A stretch of DNA of 64,000 bases from Anisodus tanguticus (taxonomy: Eukaryota; Streptophyta; Magnoliopsida; Solanales; Solanaceae), in the NCBI GenBank assembly GCA_034509755.1, contig CM067552.1, positions 11,999,001-12,063,000 on the forward strand, written 5' to 3'. Below are positions 23,522 through 34,590 of this stretch, in pieces. How positions within the stretch are numbered: the first letter of the stretch is position 1; every line of letters starts with the position of its first letter. The translations under genes and the position numbers were made by a program. The notes under the pieces are model-generated. The model was not told the origin of the DNA and searched no databases. It saw only the letters and a program-made list of their open reading frames with translations.

Positions 23522-24010
23522 AAACTAAAGGAATTGACTGTATATGTGAAATTTCCCCAATAAATTAATCATTGGAAGAAGAATAGAAATTGATTAAGAA
23601 TCTAAGTTCTATGCGCTAACAATATAAGAAAATATTTACACAATCAAGGCATTTAAAATAATTACAGTATCTCTAGCTATGGTTATAAGTTTTAATCGAT
23701 AACATGATAAAATGGTAACAAACCCGCTATAACATATTAAATTATGCTGCTAGTATAACTTTTTTCTGACATAAGTTAAACTAATTTAGATTATTACATT
23801 TACAAAAAAAAAAGAGTACGTAGTCGTGGAAAAGGACTAGATCAATACCTTCATAGACTATAATTCTGGTGGTATTAGTGTTGTAAAAGGGTACCCCGGT
23901 CGCGCTAGCATAGGGATTTACAGCCATGTAATACATCGCAGGCACTTGGTTGGTTGTTAAGAGGATATCAATGTTAAATCTAGTCCTTACAGATTTAACA
24001 GCCGGAACAC
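23522..24010. other. Unassigned noncoding stretch between copia II and III
   Basis: No gene, no PBS and no LTR for copia III is visible here. A short direct repeat CGGAACACGTTT occurs at 24003 and 24041, at the left edge of copia III. Confidence 0.45.
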
Positions 24011-24031
24011 GTTTGAATCTTCCATACTCTT

Positions 24032-25143
24032 TTGAACAGTCGGAACACGTTTCATCCTGCCCTTACAGTTTCTAAAATCAAAAATAACATCCCTCTCGTT
24101 CTTGAAATAGAAAATGTCCAATATGCGACGTGGGCCGAACTGTTCAAAATTCACGCACGATCGCATCAAGTCATCCATCACATAATCCCCACGGCTCCTG
24201 AGGATACGGAGGTGCCAAAATGCGAGGATTATCCTAAGTTGTGGATGACTCTTGATGCCACTGTCCTCCAGTGGATATATTCCACAATTTCTACCGACCT
24301 TTTGCAAATAATTACTAGGCCTGACGCTACGACACAGGCGATTTGGGATAGACTGCGTGATATATTCCAAGATAATCAAAATTCTAGAGTCGTTACCCTT
24401 GAGCATGATTTCTCCCACGTCAATATGGAAGATTTCCCTAATGTTTCGGCTTATTGCAAAAGATTAAAGGAATTGGCGGACCAACTTTGCAACGCTGGCA
24501 CACCCATTTTGAACGATCGTTTGGTCCTCTAAATGGTTTCCGGCCTCTCTGAGGCCTATAATAGTGTTGGAACGCTTCTTCGGCAAAGCAATCCGCTTCC
24601 GTAATTTTATCAAGTCCGTTCTATGCTTACACTCGAAGAAGCAGGCATGGCAAAAAGGGCGGCTATCGGTGCTAGTCCCATAGTCATGATGACCGAGTCT
24701 ACGGTGTATCCTACCGGTTCCAACAACTCAGGCCAAAACCGCAACAACGGTGGCGGCAAAAAGGGTGGAAATAAGAAAAATAATGGCAAGAACCGTGGCG
24801 GCAACAACGGCGGCAACCGACAGAATGGTGGTGGCGGTGGGGGTCCTCGCGGTGGTTAGCAGCAGCAACAGCAGTTCTGGGGCCCATAGTGGGCCCCTAT
24901 GTAGTTACGGTGGGAAACACAGCAGCAGTTTGGGCCCAGCCAGTTTGCCCCACAACGGCAGTTTCAACCCAGCCAACTCTCGCCCAACTGGCAGTGGGCG
25001 GCCCAGCAGCAGTCCAGGCCCAATTCAGCTGGTCCACATATAGTCAGCAGTCGAAGCTGAGACCGCAAGCAGGGGTGCTTGGGCCTCGGCCCCCGTAGGC
25101 CCAAGACGCAGCGGCACCCACGTCTACCGATATCGAAGCCGCA
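24032..25143 (+). pseudogene. Copia III gag
   Basis: The N-terminal gag region has NNIPLVLEIENVQYATWAEL, then LWMTLDATVLQWIYSTIS and IWDRLRDIFQDNQNSR. A stop after NDRLVL (24530) is followed by MVSGLSEAYNSVGTLLRQSN in the same frame. The C-terminal third is Gly/Asn-rich, then Gln-rich (24710-25080), with no CCHC knuckle visible. Absence of a knuckle is known for some copia lineages. Confidence 0.85.
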
Positions 25144-26490
25144 ATGCACACGCTTGGTTTAAATTCTCCGAACCCAAATTGGTATATGGACACCAGTGCC
25201 ACTACCCACATGACATCCGATTCAGGTACGCTCTTGTCTTATTCCAATTTGAGCAACCCTCGCGGTATAATTATTGGTAATGGTAATTCTATTCAAATTC
25301 GTGGTTATGGTCATAAAACGTTATCTCCCCCTCATCCACCTCTTATCTTGAAAAACACCCTACACGCCCCCAAATTGATTAAAAACTTAGTCTCTGTCCG
25401 TAAATTCACTACTGACAATTCCGTTTCTATTGAATTTGATCCATTTGGTTTCTCTGTGAAGGATTTCAAGACGGGGAGTCCTCTCATGAGGTGTGATAGT
25501 AGGGGAGATCTTTATCCTATCACACCCAGTTCCGGTCGATCGAGTCAAGCCCTGCCATCCACCTTTGCAGCCATTTCGCCTTCCTTGTGGCATGCTTGTC
25601 TTGGTCATCCGGGATCATCTATTTTGTCGTCTTTAGATAAAAATAGTTTTATTTCATGTAAGGGTACGAGTAGTAATCCAAATTGTCCATCTTGTTCTTT
25701 AGGAAAAATTGTTAAGTTGTCATTTGTAGACTCAAATTCTCATACTTTAATACCATTTGATATTATTCATAGCGACTTATGGACGTCTCCTGTTCTTAGT
25801 TCTGTAGGTCATCGGTATTATGTTCTCTTTTTGGATGATTATTCTATGTTTTTATGGACATTTCCAATAGCGAAAAAATATCAAGTTTTTTCCGTCTTCT
25901 TAAAATTTAGAGCATTCATCAGAACCCAATTCGATCGAGAAATAAAAAATATTCAGTGTGATAATGGCAAAGAATATGACAATGGGGTATTTCGAGAATT
26001 CTATGCTAATAATGGGATCAATTTTTGATTTTCTTATCTTCATACGTCTTCACAAGATGGAAAAGTTGAACGCAAAATTCGTTCCATAAATAACATTGTC
26101 CGAACTTTATTAATTCATGCTTCCGTACCCCCATCTTTTTGGCATCATGCTCTACAAATGGCTACCTATCTCCTTAACATAATTTCTTCCAAAGGTTTGA
26201 CATATTTTCCCCCCCTTCAAATTTTATATAATAAAATTCCTTCATATTCACATCATCGGGTGTTTGGGTGTTTGTGTTATCCGTTATTCCCGTCCATCAC
26301 AATTAACAAACTTCATGCCACTCCGTCCCGAGTCCCGAAAATTCCCAAAATTCACCCGCCTCTAACCCGAGTCATGGACCAGTCACCCGTAGTCAACAGG
26401 GGATTTTTACACCAAAAAGACATTTTAATTTACTTTCTAATGTTCTTAAATCACCCTTACCCCGAAATCCCGTGTCTGCATTAAATGACC
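25144..26490 (+). pseudogene. Copia III protease and integrase
   Basis: A 294-codon open stretch. The protease site WYMDTSATTHMT has Ser where D-T-G-A has Gly. The pre-integrase region has SLWHACLGHPGSSIL, then CPSCSLGK. The integrase core has FDIIHSDLWTSPV, then YVLFLDDYSMFLW and NIQCDNGKEYDN, with two Asp positions intact. A stop at 26028 is followed by DGKVERKIRSINNIVRTL, which holds the catalytic Glu region. The frame is then lost within the linker (26200-26490). Confidence 0.9.
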
Positions 26491-28007
26491 CGAATTGAAA
26501 AATTGCTATGACCGATGAATATAATGCTCTTATTGATAATAAGATGTGGGAGTTGGTACCCCGTCCATCTGGTATTAATATTATTAGGTCTATGTGAATT
26601 TTTGCTCACAAGGAAAATTTAGATGGTTCATTTGCCCGACATAAGGCGTGGCTTGTGGGTGATGGTAAGACTCAGTAGGTTGGTGTTGATTGTGGTGAGA
26701 TGTTTAGTCTGGTGGTCAAGCCGGCTACCATTCGCATTGTGCTTAGCTTGACTCTTTCGAAGGCATGGCCTATTCATCAGTTAGATGTAAAGAATGATTT
26801 CCTACATGGTGATCTCAAGGAAACAATCTATATGCATCAGCCGTTGGGATTCAGGGATCCCAAACATCCTCATCATATCTGTTTGTTGAAGAAGTCCTTA
26901 TATGGGCTTAAGCAGTCTCCACGGGCCTGGTATACACGGTTTGCAGACTATGTTTTGACTATTGGGTTCACTCACAACAGGTCGGATAATTCATTGTTCA
27001 TCTACCGTCATGGTTCATCCGTGGCCTATATTCTGTTATATGTGGATGATATTATTTTGACGGCCTCTTCCGATGCCTTACACCAGTCTATTATGACAAT
27101 GCTCAGCTCTGAGTTTGCTATGAAAGACTTGGGGCCCTTGAGTTAATTTTTGGGGATTGCTGTCATTCGTCATTCTGATGTGTTGTTCTTATCTCAACGG
27201 AAGTATGCAGCTGAGATCATCGAGCGGGCTGGGATGTCATCCTGTAAGTCCACTTCCACTCCAGTTGATACTAAGCCCAAGCTTAGTGCCGCGGCCGGCG
27301 TACCCTACGAGGATCTGATCAGCTATCGCAGTCTTGCAAGGGCCCTTCAGTATCTTACCTTTACGATACCAGATATTACATATGCAGTCCAACATATGTG
27401 TTTATTCATGCATGATCTCAGAATTGAGCACATGAATACACTCAAATGCATCATTCGGTATATTCAGGGTACATTTCACTATGGTTTGCATTTATATCCT
27501 TCCTCGACGTCCACACTAGTCTCATATACGGATGTTGATTGGGGTGACTGTCCAGACATCAGACGGTCTACATCTGGCTATTGTATGTTCCTTGGCAACA
27601 ACTTGGTCTCCTAGTCTGCGAAGCGTCAGTCGACTCTATCCCGCTCAAGTGCCGAGGCTGAATATCGAGGGGTAGCTAATGTGGTCTCGGAATCATGTTA
27701 GTTACGTAATTTGCTTTTGGAGCTTCATTGTCCCATTCAGAAGGCAACCTTGGTTTATTGCGATAATATTAGTGCCATCTACCTTTCTGGTAATCCGATT
27801 CAGCACCAGCGCACTAAGCATATCGAGATGGACATTCACTTTGTCCGCGAAAAGGTTGTTCGGGGTCAGGTACGCGTATGTCATGTCCCGTCAAGATATC
27901 AAATTGCAGACATCTTTACAAAGGGTCTTCCCTCGATCCTTTTTGAAGATTTTAGGGACAGTCTCAGCGTTCGAAGACTGCCCACTATGACTGCGGGGGT
28001 GTGTTAA
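26491..28007 (+). pseudogene. Copia III reverse transcriptase and RNase H
   Basis: RT: WPIHQLDVKNDFLHGDLKET, then LLKKSLYGLKQSPRAWYTRF, and LLYVDDIILTAS with YVDD at 27039-27050. A stop replaces Tyr at the LSYFLG position (27144-27146). RNase H then runs to SVRRLPTMTAGVC. Two former Trp codons are stops (near 27614 and 27700), typical G-to-A decay. The sequence is close to copia II across the last ~580 bp. Confidence 0.9.
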
Positions 28008-28261
28008 ATATACACAATATACTATTAGTCTCTCGTTTTAGTGTACAAACCGTGTACATGGTAGATAAATTAGGTAAGGTTTTAGTCTCCTAGTTTAGGT
28101 AATGTTGTAGTGTAAATAGTATTGTATACTTACCATAATATTGTATGACCATAATTGTTTAATTAGGATCCAAGTAGAATAAGGTTTTAGGAATATGATT
28201 CTCCTATTATGAAAATATATAACTTATATATATAGCCTTTCAATCAATGAAAATAATCAAG
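28002..28261 (+). repeat. Copia III 3' LTR, end lost
   Basis: Shares TAGTTTAGGTAATGTT..., ATTGTATACTTACCATAAT and the AATGAAAATAATCAA end with the copia II LTR. It then switches without the final ~18 bp to laccase exon 5 (minus strand). Confidence 0.8.
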
Positions 28262-28437
28262 TTTGGCCATGTGCCACAACAACTACATCAGTGATATATG
28301 AGTTGGTGTAAGCATCATCTACTGCGACAACTGTCATATTATGATTTGAGATCTTGAAAAAAGTTGATTATTGAGTGCAGCATTAATGATGAGAAGGAGA
28401 AAAGTTTTTCCTTGTTTCACGTTTAGCTTGTATGTTT
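28262..28437 (-). CDS. Laccase exon 5, cut short
   Basis: The acceptor is TTCCATTAG. It encodes KTYKLNVKQGKTFLLLIINA, then ALNNQLFFKISNHNMTVVAV and TDVVVVAHGQT, where it meets the copia III LTR. The usual LLRIINAAL reads LLLIINAAL (residue 221), and the usual A-P-G-Q reads A-H-G-Q (260-263), changes that suggest relaxed constraint. The exon normally continues for several hundred nt, but I find no continuation in the window. Confidence 0.92.
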
Positions 28438-28531
28438 CTAATGGAAATGAAAAATAACAAACTTAAGTTAGTAAAAAAAAAACAAGATTATGTAAAGTGG
28501 GAAATTTGTGGTGTGTGTAGATATTTCTTAC

Positions 28532-28660
28532 TATTAGAAGAGCAACGGTAAAGATCGCCTGGTTGGCCATTAATGGTATAAGCATCTGAATTATTAGGTT
28601 TAGCACCAGTAGCTAGCCCTTCATTTTCCACATCGACGACATTTGCATTCCACCATTCTC
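28532..28660 (-). CDS. Laccase exon 4
   Basis: 129 nt, the usual size. The acceptor is GCTTGTAG and the donor GTAAGA. It encodes EWWNANVVDVENEGLATGAK, then NNSDAYTINGQPGDLYRCSSN. The phases match exon 3 (phase 1) and exon 5. Intron 4 (28438-28531) is only 94 bp and intact. Confidence 0.95.
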
Positions 28661-29372
28661 CTACAAGCACATTTTCAATGTATTCTTTATTAGGATACTA
28701 ATGATTTATAGGAAGTTTAAACAGGAACTCACATACCTATAGACTTCCATTTCCTTCTTTTATTTGTAAATCACGTACTCATACACTTTTTGGTTTTCAA
28801 TCACATAGATTACCTTTTGTGTATATTTATTTCTAATTCGCCAAAGTGATCCGAAATTTGCACAATTAAATTCCAATGAACCAGCCATCTAGGCTAAGCT
28901 GATTAATGTGGAGCCCTGCAATCGCAAATACATGTAAAATATTCACGAAACTTATTTGCCTAAATTTCTCCATGTGGCAATGCCCCGTAGCCAGGGGCGA
29001 ATCTAGTGTATGGCTTATGAATTCATTCAAATCTAGTAAATGTGGCTCAGACAACAATCTATCATGTGTGGATTGAGAGGAACAATAGAAGATTACAATG
29101 GATACAACAAACTAGTTGGCTAGATTGAAGGAGATTGCTATCCAACTTCATGTTCGACGGAATCAGCAGAAGAAGTGAAAGCGTGCCTTAGTGAATTTAA
29201 ACAGTTATCCTGTTTGAGAAATGGCTTGTAATTAGCTATTTAGTCGATATTAATAGTGTTAGAGTTTTTTATATATATATTTTGAGGTATAGTTCTATAG
29301 TACAAAATGAACTAGCAAATGTACAACATACTTTTGGTGTGAATAAAATTTTAACTTTCGACTAAAAAAAAT
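28661..29372 (-). other. Laccase intron 3, 3' part
   Basis: Intron sequence between exon 4 and copia A. A GGGGCGAATCTAGTGTATGG motif at 28987-29006 and AAATTCGAAATCCGTCTC near 34148-34165, on the other side of copia A, look like the two ends of a small MITE split by copia A. That is a tentative reading. Confidence 0.4.
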
Positions 29373-29621
29373 GTTAACAAAATGGAAAATATTGTTTGAA
29401 GAGGACGACTTTAGCAGATTTTTAATGTGCAAAAATCAGTTTTTCTGTCTCAAGTTTTCTCTCTATATGGCTGCTATGAATTCACTCTTGTGTATATAAA
29501 ATAAGACCGAAGTTGATCCTAAATATAGTGAATTTTATGGCAAAAGTGGGTTGGTCCTAATTGGATTGAGTTTATTAATCCAATTCCACATAGGAAGGGA
29601 AAATCCAAAAAATAACCAATA
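29373..29621 (-). repeat. Copia A partial 3' LTR
   Basis: Aligns to 33800-34035. The distal ~500 bp is missing or unrecognisable. A purine-rich tract (minus strand, 29622-29640) precedes it and would be the polypurine tract. Confidence 0.75.
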
Positions 29622-29637
29622 ATTCTTTCCTTCCCGA

Positions 29638-30720
29638 CTATGTGGAAGAAACCGACATCCTGGATATCAAACAACAATCCTCAAACTTCCATCTTGGCAA
29701 ATATTTTGTCAATATATCCGAACCATTATCATCAGTGTGAATCTTCTCAAGTTCAAACAACTTAGAATCCAACACATCTCTCATCCAATGATATCTCACA
29801 TCAATAGAAGTGTCACAAAGATATCTCATAATCCACTTCACAACATTTCAATGCTCTCTTCCTGGATTAGAAAGAAAACGACTAACAATACCAACAACAT
29901 GAGCAATATCTGGTCTCGTACAAATCATCGCATACAACAAACTGCCAGTAGCAGAAGCATAAGGAACTTTCTTCATATCTTCCTTCTCATCATCACTGGA
30001 AGGACACTACTTCGTGCTCAATTTGAAGTGCGTAGTTAAAGGTGTACGGACAACCTTAGCTTTATCAATGTTGAACCTGCGAGTACTTTCTGAATGTAAT
30101 TCTCTTGTGATAACCACGACTTTTTGGCCTCTCTGTCATGAACAATCTGCATGCCAAGAATCTGCCTTGCTGGTCCCAAGTCATTCATAGCAAAAGTCTT
30201 TCTTCAACTTCTGAATTATGCAAGTATTATGACCAACAACAAGCATGTCATTAACATAAAGCAATCAAATGTAAAGTCACCATCAGAGAATTTTGGCACA
30301 AAAACACAATGATCTGAAGAAGTCTTCTTGAAGCCCTGTTGACTCATAAAAGAACCAAACTTTTTGTACCACTGCCTGGGAGCTTGTTTCAAACCATACA
30401 AGCTTTCCTTCAATTTGCAAACATAATTCTCTTTTCCTTTGAATTCAAAACCTTCTGACTGCTCCATATAAATTTCTTTATCTAAGTCACCATGGAGAAA
30501 AGCAGTTTTAACATTCATTTGCTCAACTTCTAAATCTAGACTTGCAGCTAAGCGCAGAACAACCCGAATGGATGACATCTCCACAAATGGAGAAAAGATT
30601 TCATCAAAATCAACTCCCTTCTTCTGATTAAAGTCCTTTACAACCAATCTAGCCTTGTACCGTGGAACTAGGTTACCATATTCATGTTTCATCGTGAAAA
30701 CCCACCTGTTTTTCAAAGCT
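29638..30720 (-). pseudogene. Copia A reverse transcriptase and RNase H
   Basis: RT at 30216-30716: NRWVFTMKHEYGNLVPRYKA, then VKTAFLHGDLDKEIYMEQSE and KESLYGLKQAPRQWYKKFGS. The catalytic YVDD reads YVND (plus 30247-30258), and a frame change lies just before it. RNase H is collapsed: MKWIMRYLCDTS joins directly to RYHWMRDVLDSKLFELEKIH, so the central part is deleted. It ends near 29640. Confidence 0.9.
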
Positions 30721-31148
30721 TTTCTATCTTAGGAAGATTAACCAGATCAACTGTATGATTATCATGTAAATATTTAATCTCATCTTGCATAGCATCAAAC
30801 CACCTTTCTTTTTCTTCACTCTCCATGGCTTCATCAAAATTTTCAAGTTCTTCCCGTCAGTCAAGAGTACAAACTCATTGGGAGAATAACGAGATGAAGG
30901 TACTTTCTCTCTAGTAGATCTTTTGAGAGAACTCTCTGGGCATAAATAGCAATTGGTTGCTGATCGACCACATCATCTTGCACTGGAGCATCAACGACAT
31001 CATGTTGATCATTCTGAACACGATCACCATCTTCATTATTTTAAAAAATTTCTTCAGGTGCAATAGTCACAGGAACTGAATCAATATTAACTAAGCTCCC
31101 ACTTCTCTGAGAATCAACCTTCTCAGTTTTGTCAAAATCTTCAATTGT

Positions 31149-32092
31149 CTAGTCTTCAAAGAACACAACATCACGGTTTCTAACAATTTTCTTTTCAACT
31201 TGATTATAGAAATGATAGCTGAATTCATCTTGATCATAACTAATGAAGATACACTGCCTAGTTTTAACTTCCATCTTTGACCTCTCATTCTTAGAAACAT
31301 GCACAAATGACTTACACCCAAAAACTCTCAAATGAGCATAAGAGACATCCTTACCAAACCAAACTCTATCAGGGACATTACCATCCAAACCAACAGTAGA
31401 AGATAAATTGATAACATAGGCAGCAGTATTAAGTGCTTCTACCCAAAATGAATCTGGAAACTTAGCATCTGAAAGCAAACATTTAACCCTCTCAACTAGA
31501 GTTATGTTCATCCTCTCTGCTAAACCATTTAATTGAGGAGTTTTCTGATGCCGAATACCCTGCTCTCTGCAATAATTATAAAAAGGACCAATATATTCAC
31601 CACCATTGTCTGAGCGGATGCATTTTAGTTTCTTCCATGTCTGTCTCTCAATCAGGGCCTGTAAAGTCTTGAACACACCAAATACTTGATCCTTGAACTT
31701 CAAAGGATATACCCAGAGTTTGCGAGAATGATCATCAATAAAAGTCACAAAGTAAAGTGCACCACCAAGAGAACTTACTTGAAAAGGACCACACAAATCA
31801 GAATGTACCAACTCCAGCAAATCAAGTTTTCGTGAAGGCTAATGACTCTAAAAATATATTTTTTTCTGTTTCCCGGCTAAGCAATGAACACATCTCTTTA
31901 ACTTGCTTGTTTCACTCCAGAAAGCAAATTCTTCTTAGCCAAACTATCAATCCCCTTCTCGCTTATATGACTCAGCCTTCTATGCCATAACTCTGATAAA
32001 GTATCATTCTCCACCAAATTTACTGAGTCTCTATAAATGGAGCCTTGAAATAAGTACAATTCAGATATCTTGTCACCTCGAGCCACAACCAT
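31149..32092 (-). pseudogene. Copia A integrase
   Basis: The pre-integrase part (31898-32092) has LSELWHRRLSHISEKGIDSL. The core (31149-31820) has LELVHSDLCGPFQVSSLGGA, then YFVTFIDDHSRKLWVYPLKF, CIRSDNGGEYIGPF and NGLAERMNITLVERV, so the D, D and E residues are all present. It then runs to the FGCKSFVHVSKNERSKMEV region. This is the least damaged domain of the element, with 223 codons open. A stop separates it from the pre-integrase part. Confidence 0.92.
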
Positions 32093-32170
32093 TGAACCTC
32101 TAAGAAGCTTTCACTGGCCACCACCAAGGTTTTAATCATAACCCTCATCATCAAGCTTTCCTACATAAAT

Positions 32171-33230
32171 TTAATTCAGACGAACATCTGGAGCATGTTT
32201 GACATTGTTAAGAACCAACCTCAAACCATTCTTACTTTTCAAGCAAACTATACCAATGCCCAATACCTCAACCTCACTATCATTACCCATTTGTAACATT
32301 CCGAAATTACTTGGAGTATAAGAAGAAAATAATTCCTTCTTTGGCGTGACATGAGAAGTGGCACTTAAATCCACAAATAATATTGATTTCATTTTTATCA
32401 CAAGCAACAAGAAGATCATTTTCAGTAATAATAGTAACACGATTTTCATTATCGCCATCCTTCTTTTGCTGCTTATGGTCTCTCTTAAACCTGTAGCAAT
32501 GTTTCGGGATATGTCATTTCTTGTGACAATAGTGACATGTAACATTCTTGTACCTGGATCTTGATTTTCTTCTACGTTTGCCTCTGACATTCTGACCTCT
32601 GAAGTTACTTCTCCCCCTGTCTTCAGTAACCAAAACATCGGAGTGTGAAGCTGAAGAAGATGAAGCTTGAGATCTGCTTCGCATCTCTTCATTTTAGACA
32701 CCACTCTTGACATATTCCATAGTTACAACACCACTAGGAGCAGAATTAGTCAAAACAATCCAAAGAGTTTCCCAAGAGTATGACATAGTATTAAGAAGTC
32801 AAAGTCCATGTACTTCATCATCAAACTTGACACCCATTCCAGATAGTTGGTCAAGGACACCCTGAAAATCATTAATATGATCAGAAATTGGATTGCCCTC
32901 TTTGAATCTGATATTCATCAATTGTTTCAGTAGGAACAACTTGTTATTTCCAGTCTTCAAAGCATAAAGTGTCTCGACTTTATCTCATAAACTTCTAACA
33001 TGTGTCTCATTCACAATATGATTACACACATTATCTTCAACCCATTGTCTGATATAACCACAAATATGTAGGTGTTCAAAGTCTCAATCTTCATCATTCA
33101 TAGACTCAGACTTGTTAGAAGCAAACACATGTAAATGCAGTTTCTTGACAAATAGAAGATCTTTCATCTTGCCTTTCCAAATATGATAATTACTGCAATT
33201 TAAACAAATCATCTTGCTCCTATTTGTCTC
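32171..33230 (-). pseudogene. Copia A gag and protease
   Basis: The protease (32171-32450) has ILFVDLSATSHVTPKKELFS; the D-S-G-A site reads D-L-S-A, so it is probably inactive. The zinc knuckle near 32495-32536 (CX2CX4HX4C) has its internal Trp changed to a stop. Gag at 32740-33230 is in several frames and corresponds to the longer open gag piece of copia B (53490-53756). Confidence 0.85.
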
Positions 33231-33273
33231 CATCATTCAAATAGACAATCAATGCAATCAAATACAACTACAA

Positions 33274-34035
33274 GCTCTGATACTACTTTGTTGGGAAGAA
33301 ACAAGCAATAACCAAATTGCATGACAAAGTAAATGCGGAAGGATACCCAAATCAAAAAACTTTCCACACTATTTAAATAAGAGGAGAAAACTAATTTAAA
33401 ATAAAAACAGATATATGGGCAGTAGCTATACCAACAATAAAATATCAAAGCAAGCAAAAAATAGATCGAATGCAAGAGACATCAAATTTACGTGGAAAAC
33501 CCCCTTCAATGTGAAGAGGAAACAACCACGGGACCTCCGCCCACAAAAGCTCCACTAAAATCAACAACAGTTACAACAATTTTCTCCAAATGGATACAAC
33601 ATCAATGACAAAGACAGAGCAATAATACATAAAATATAGCACCAAATCTAGTGAAGAAAGGAAAGAAATCACCTCCAAAAATGAGTTACTGTTCGTGCTC
33701 TAAAATCTGGAACAATATACTACAACATCCAATCTTCACCGTTGAATCCGACGAACAAGATGTTGAGAACCCCCATTTCAAATTTGAGCACGATCCAACG
33801 GTTAACAAAACGAAAAACATTGATTGACGCGGACTGCTGTAGCAGATTTTCAATGTGCGAAAATCAGCTTTTCTCTGTATATGGCTGCTATGAATTCACT
33901 ATTGTGTATATGAAATAAGACCTAAGTTAATCCTCTATATAGTCAGTTTTAGGATAAAAGTGGACTGATTCAAATTGGATTGGGTCTTATTAATCCAATT
34001 CCACATAGGAAGGGAAACCCCATAAAAGCCCAACA
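33274..34035 (-). repeat. Copia A PBS and 5' LTR
   Basis: The PBS on minus reads TAGTATCAGAGC, one mismatch from the iMet PBS. The LTR occupies 33289-34035 with TG/CA ends. It carries a gene-like leader with the GCTGCTATGAATTCACT segment shared with copia B. Confidence 0.88.
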
Positions 34036-34297
34036 ACTCAGACTTTATATGTCTTAAAAATTCACTAAATAATTAAAAATAATGGATTTCAAATCATGTT
34101 AATTAAATGAACTGTGGTAAAATTCCAAACTCAAATATATAATGTTCAAATTCGAAATCCGTCTCTATCTATAGCTAGCTAAAAGAACTTAAAATTTATG
34201 TACAAGGCTTTAATATGTTTTATTTCTTTTGTTTATCAATATCAATAATGCAATTCAAAAAATAAAATGAGGAATATAGGAAGGGTTAGTTAAGTAC

Positions 34298-34530
34298 CTA
34301 AGAGGATGGGGACTTCCCTGTAAGGTTTAGGGAAAGGATAAGAACGGCCCCGTTTAGGGCGGATGATGAGGGCACCATGAACTGTGGCTTGTAACCATGA
34401 CACGTGTGCATGCCACCACCGAGTTCCTTCCTGACCCGTTAGGTTAAACCTGTACTTGTAGCTATTCCCGGGTCGGATCTCAAATTCGGGTTCGTCCGCC
34501 CACCCGCTCAATAGCTGGAAAACTCCATGC
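34298..34530 (-). CDS. Laccase exon 3 (copper motif HAH)
   Basis: The acceptor is ATACATAG. It opens with the G that completes TGG, then HGVFQLLSGWADEPEFEIRP. It carries TGQEGTRWWHAHVSWLQATV, with two copper-ligand His, and SYPFPKPYREVPILL. It ends phase 1 on the G of a Gly codon with donor GTACTT. At 233 nt it is 12 nt shorter than the 245 nt usual for this exon. The missing 4 codons fall between GWADEPEF and IRPG, where laccases have a TQCPI-like segment containing a Cys. Confidence 0.95.
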
Positions 34531-34590
34531 CTATGTATAACATAAAAATAAATTTAGAGTTCATTACTTATATACTTATTGTTAAAATAC

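Larger units (their letters stand above)
24011..28261 (+). mobile_element. Copia III: nearly complete copia element, 5' LTR not found
   Basis: Order: gag (24032-25143), protease/integrase (25144-26160), RT (26480-27146), RNase H (27150-28000), 3' LTR (28002-28261). No TG-starting 5' LTR or PBS is seen upstream. The 3' LTR starts TGTTAAATATAC and stops at AATAATCAA, about 18 bp shorter than the copia II LTR. It joins directly to laccase coding sequence. Multiple stops lie in gag, RT and RNase H. Confidence 0.9.
29373..34035 (-). mobile_element. Copia A: Tork-type (TNT1-like) copia element in laccase intron 3
   Basis: Same orientation as the laccase. 5' LTR 33289-34035 (747 bp, TGTTGGG...CCCAACA ends), PBS 33274-33285, gag 32714-33230, protease 32171-32713, pre-integrase/integrase 31149-32092, RT 30216-30716, RNase H remnant 29638-29841. 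A shortened 3' LTR (29373-29621) keeps only the segment around ATTAATCCAATTCCACATAG and GCTGCTATGAATTCACT. The domain order and integrase text match the Tork/TNT1 lineage. Copia B (51511-54610) is a relative. Confidence 0.9.

Noticed and set aside
21763..24010. Missing laccase exons 5-6 between the copia elements
   Set aside because: Minus-strand reading shows none of the expected C-terminal copper motifs (HPxHxHG, HCHxxxH) in these stretches.
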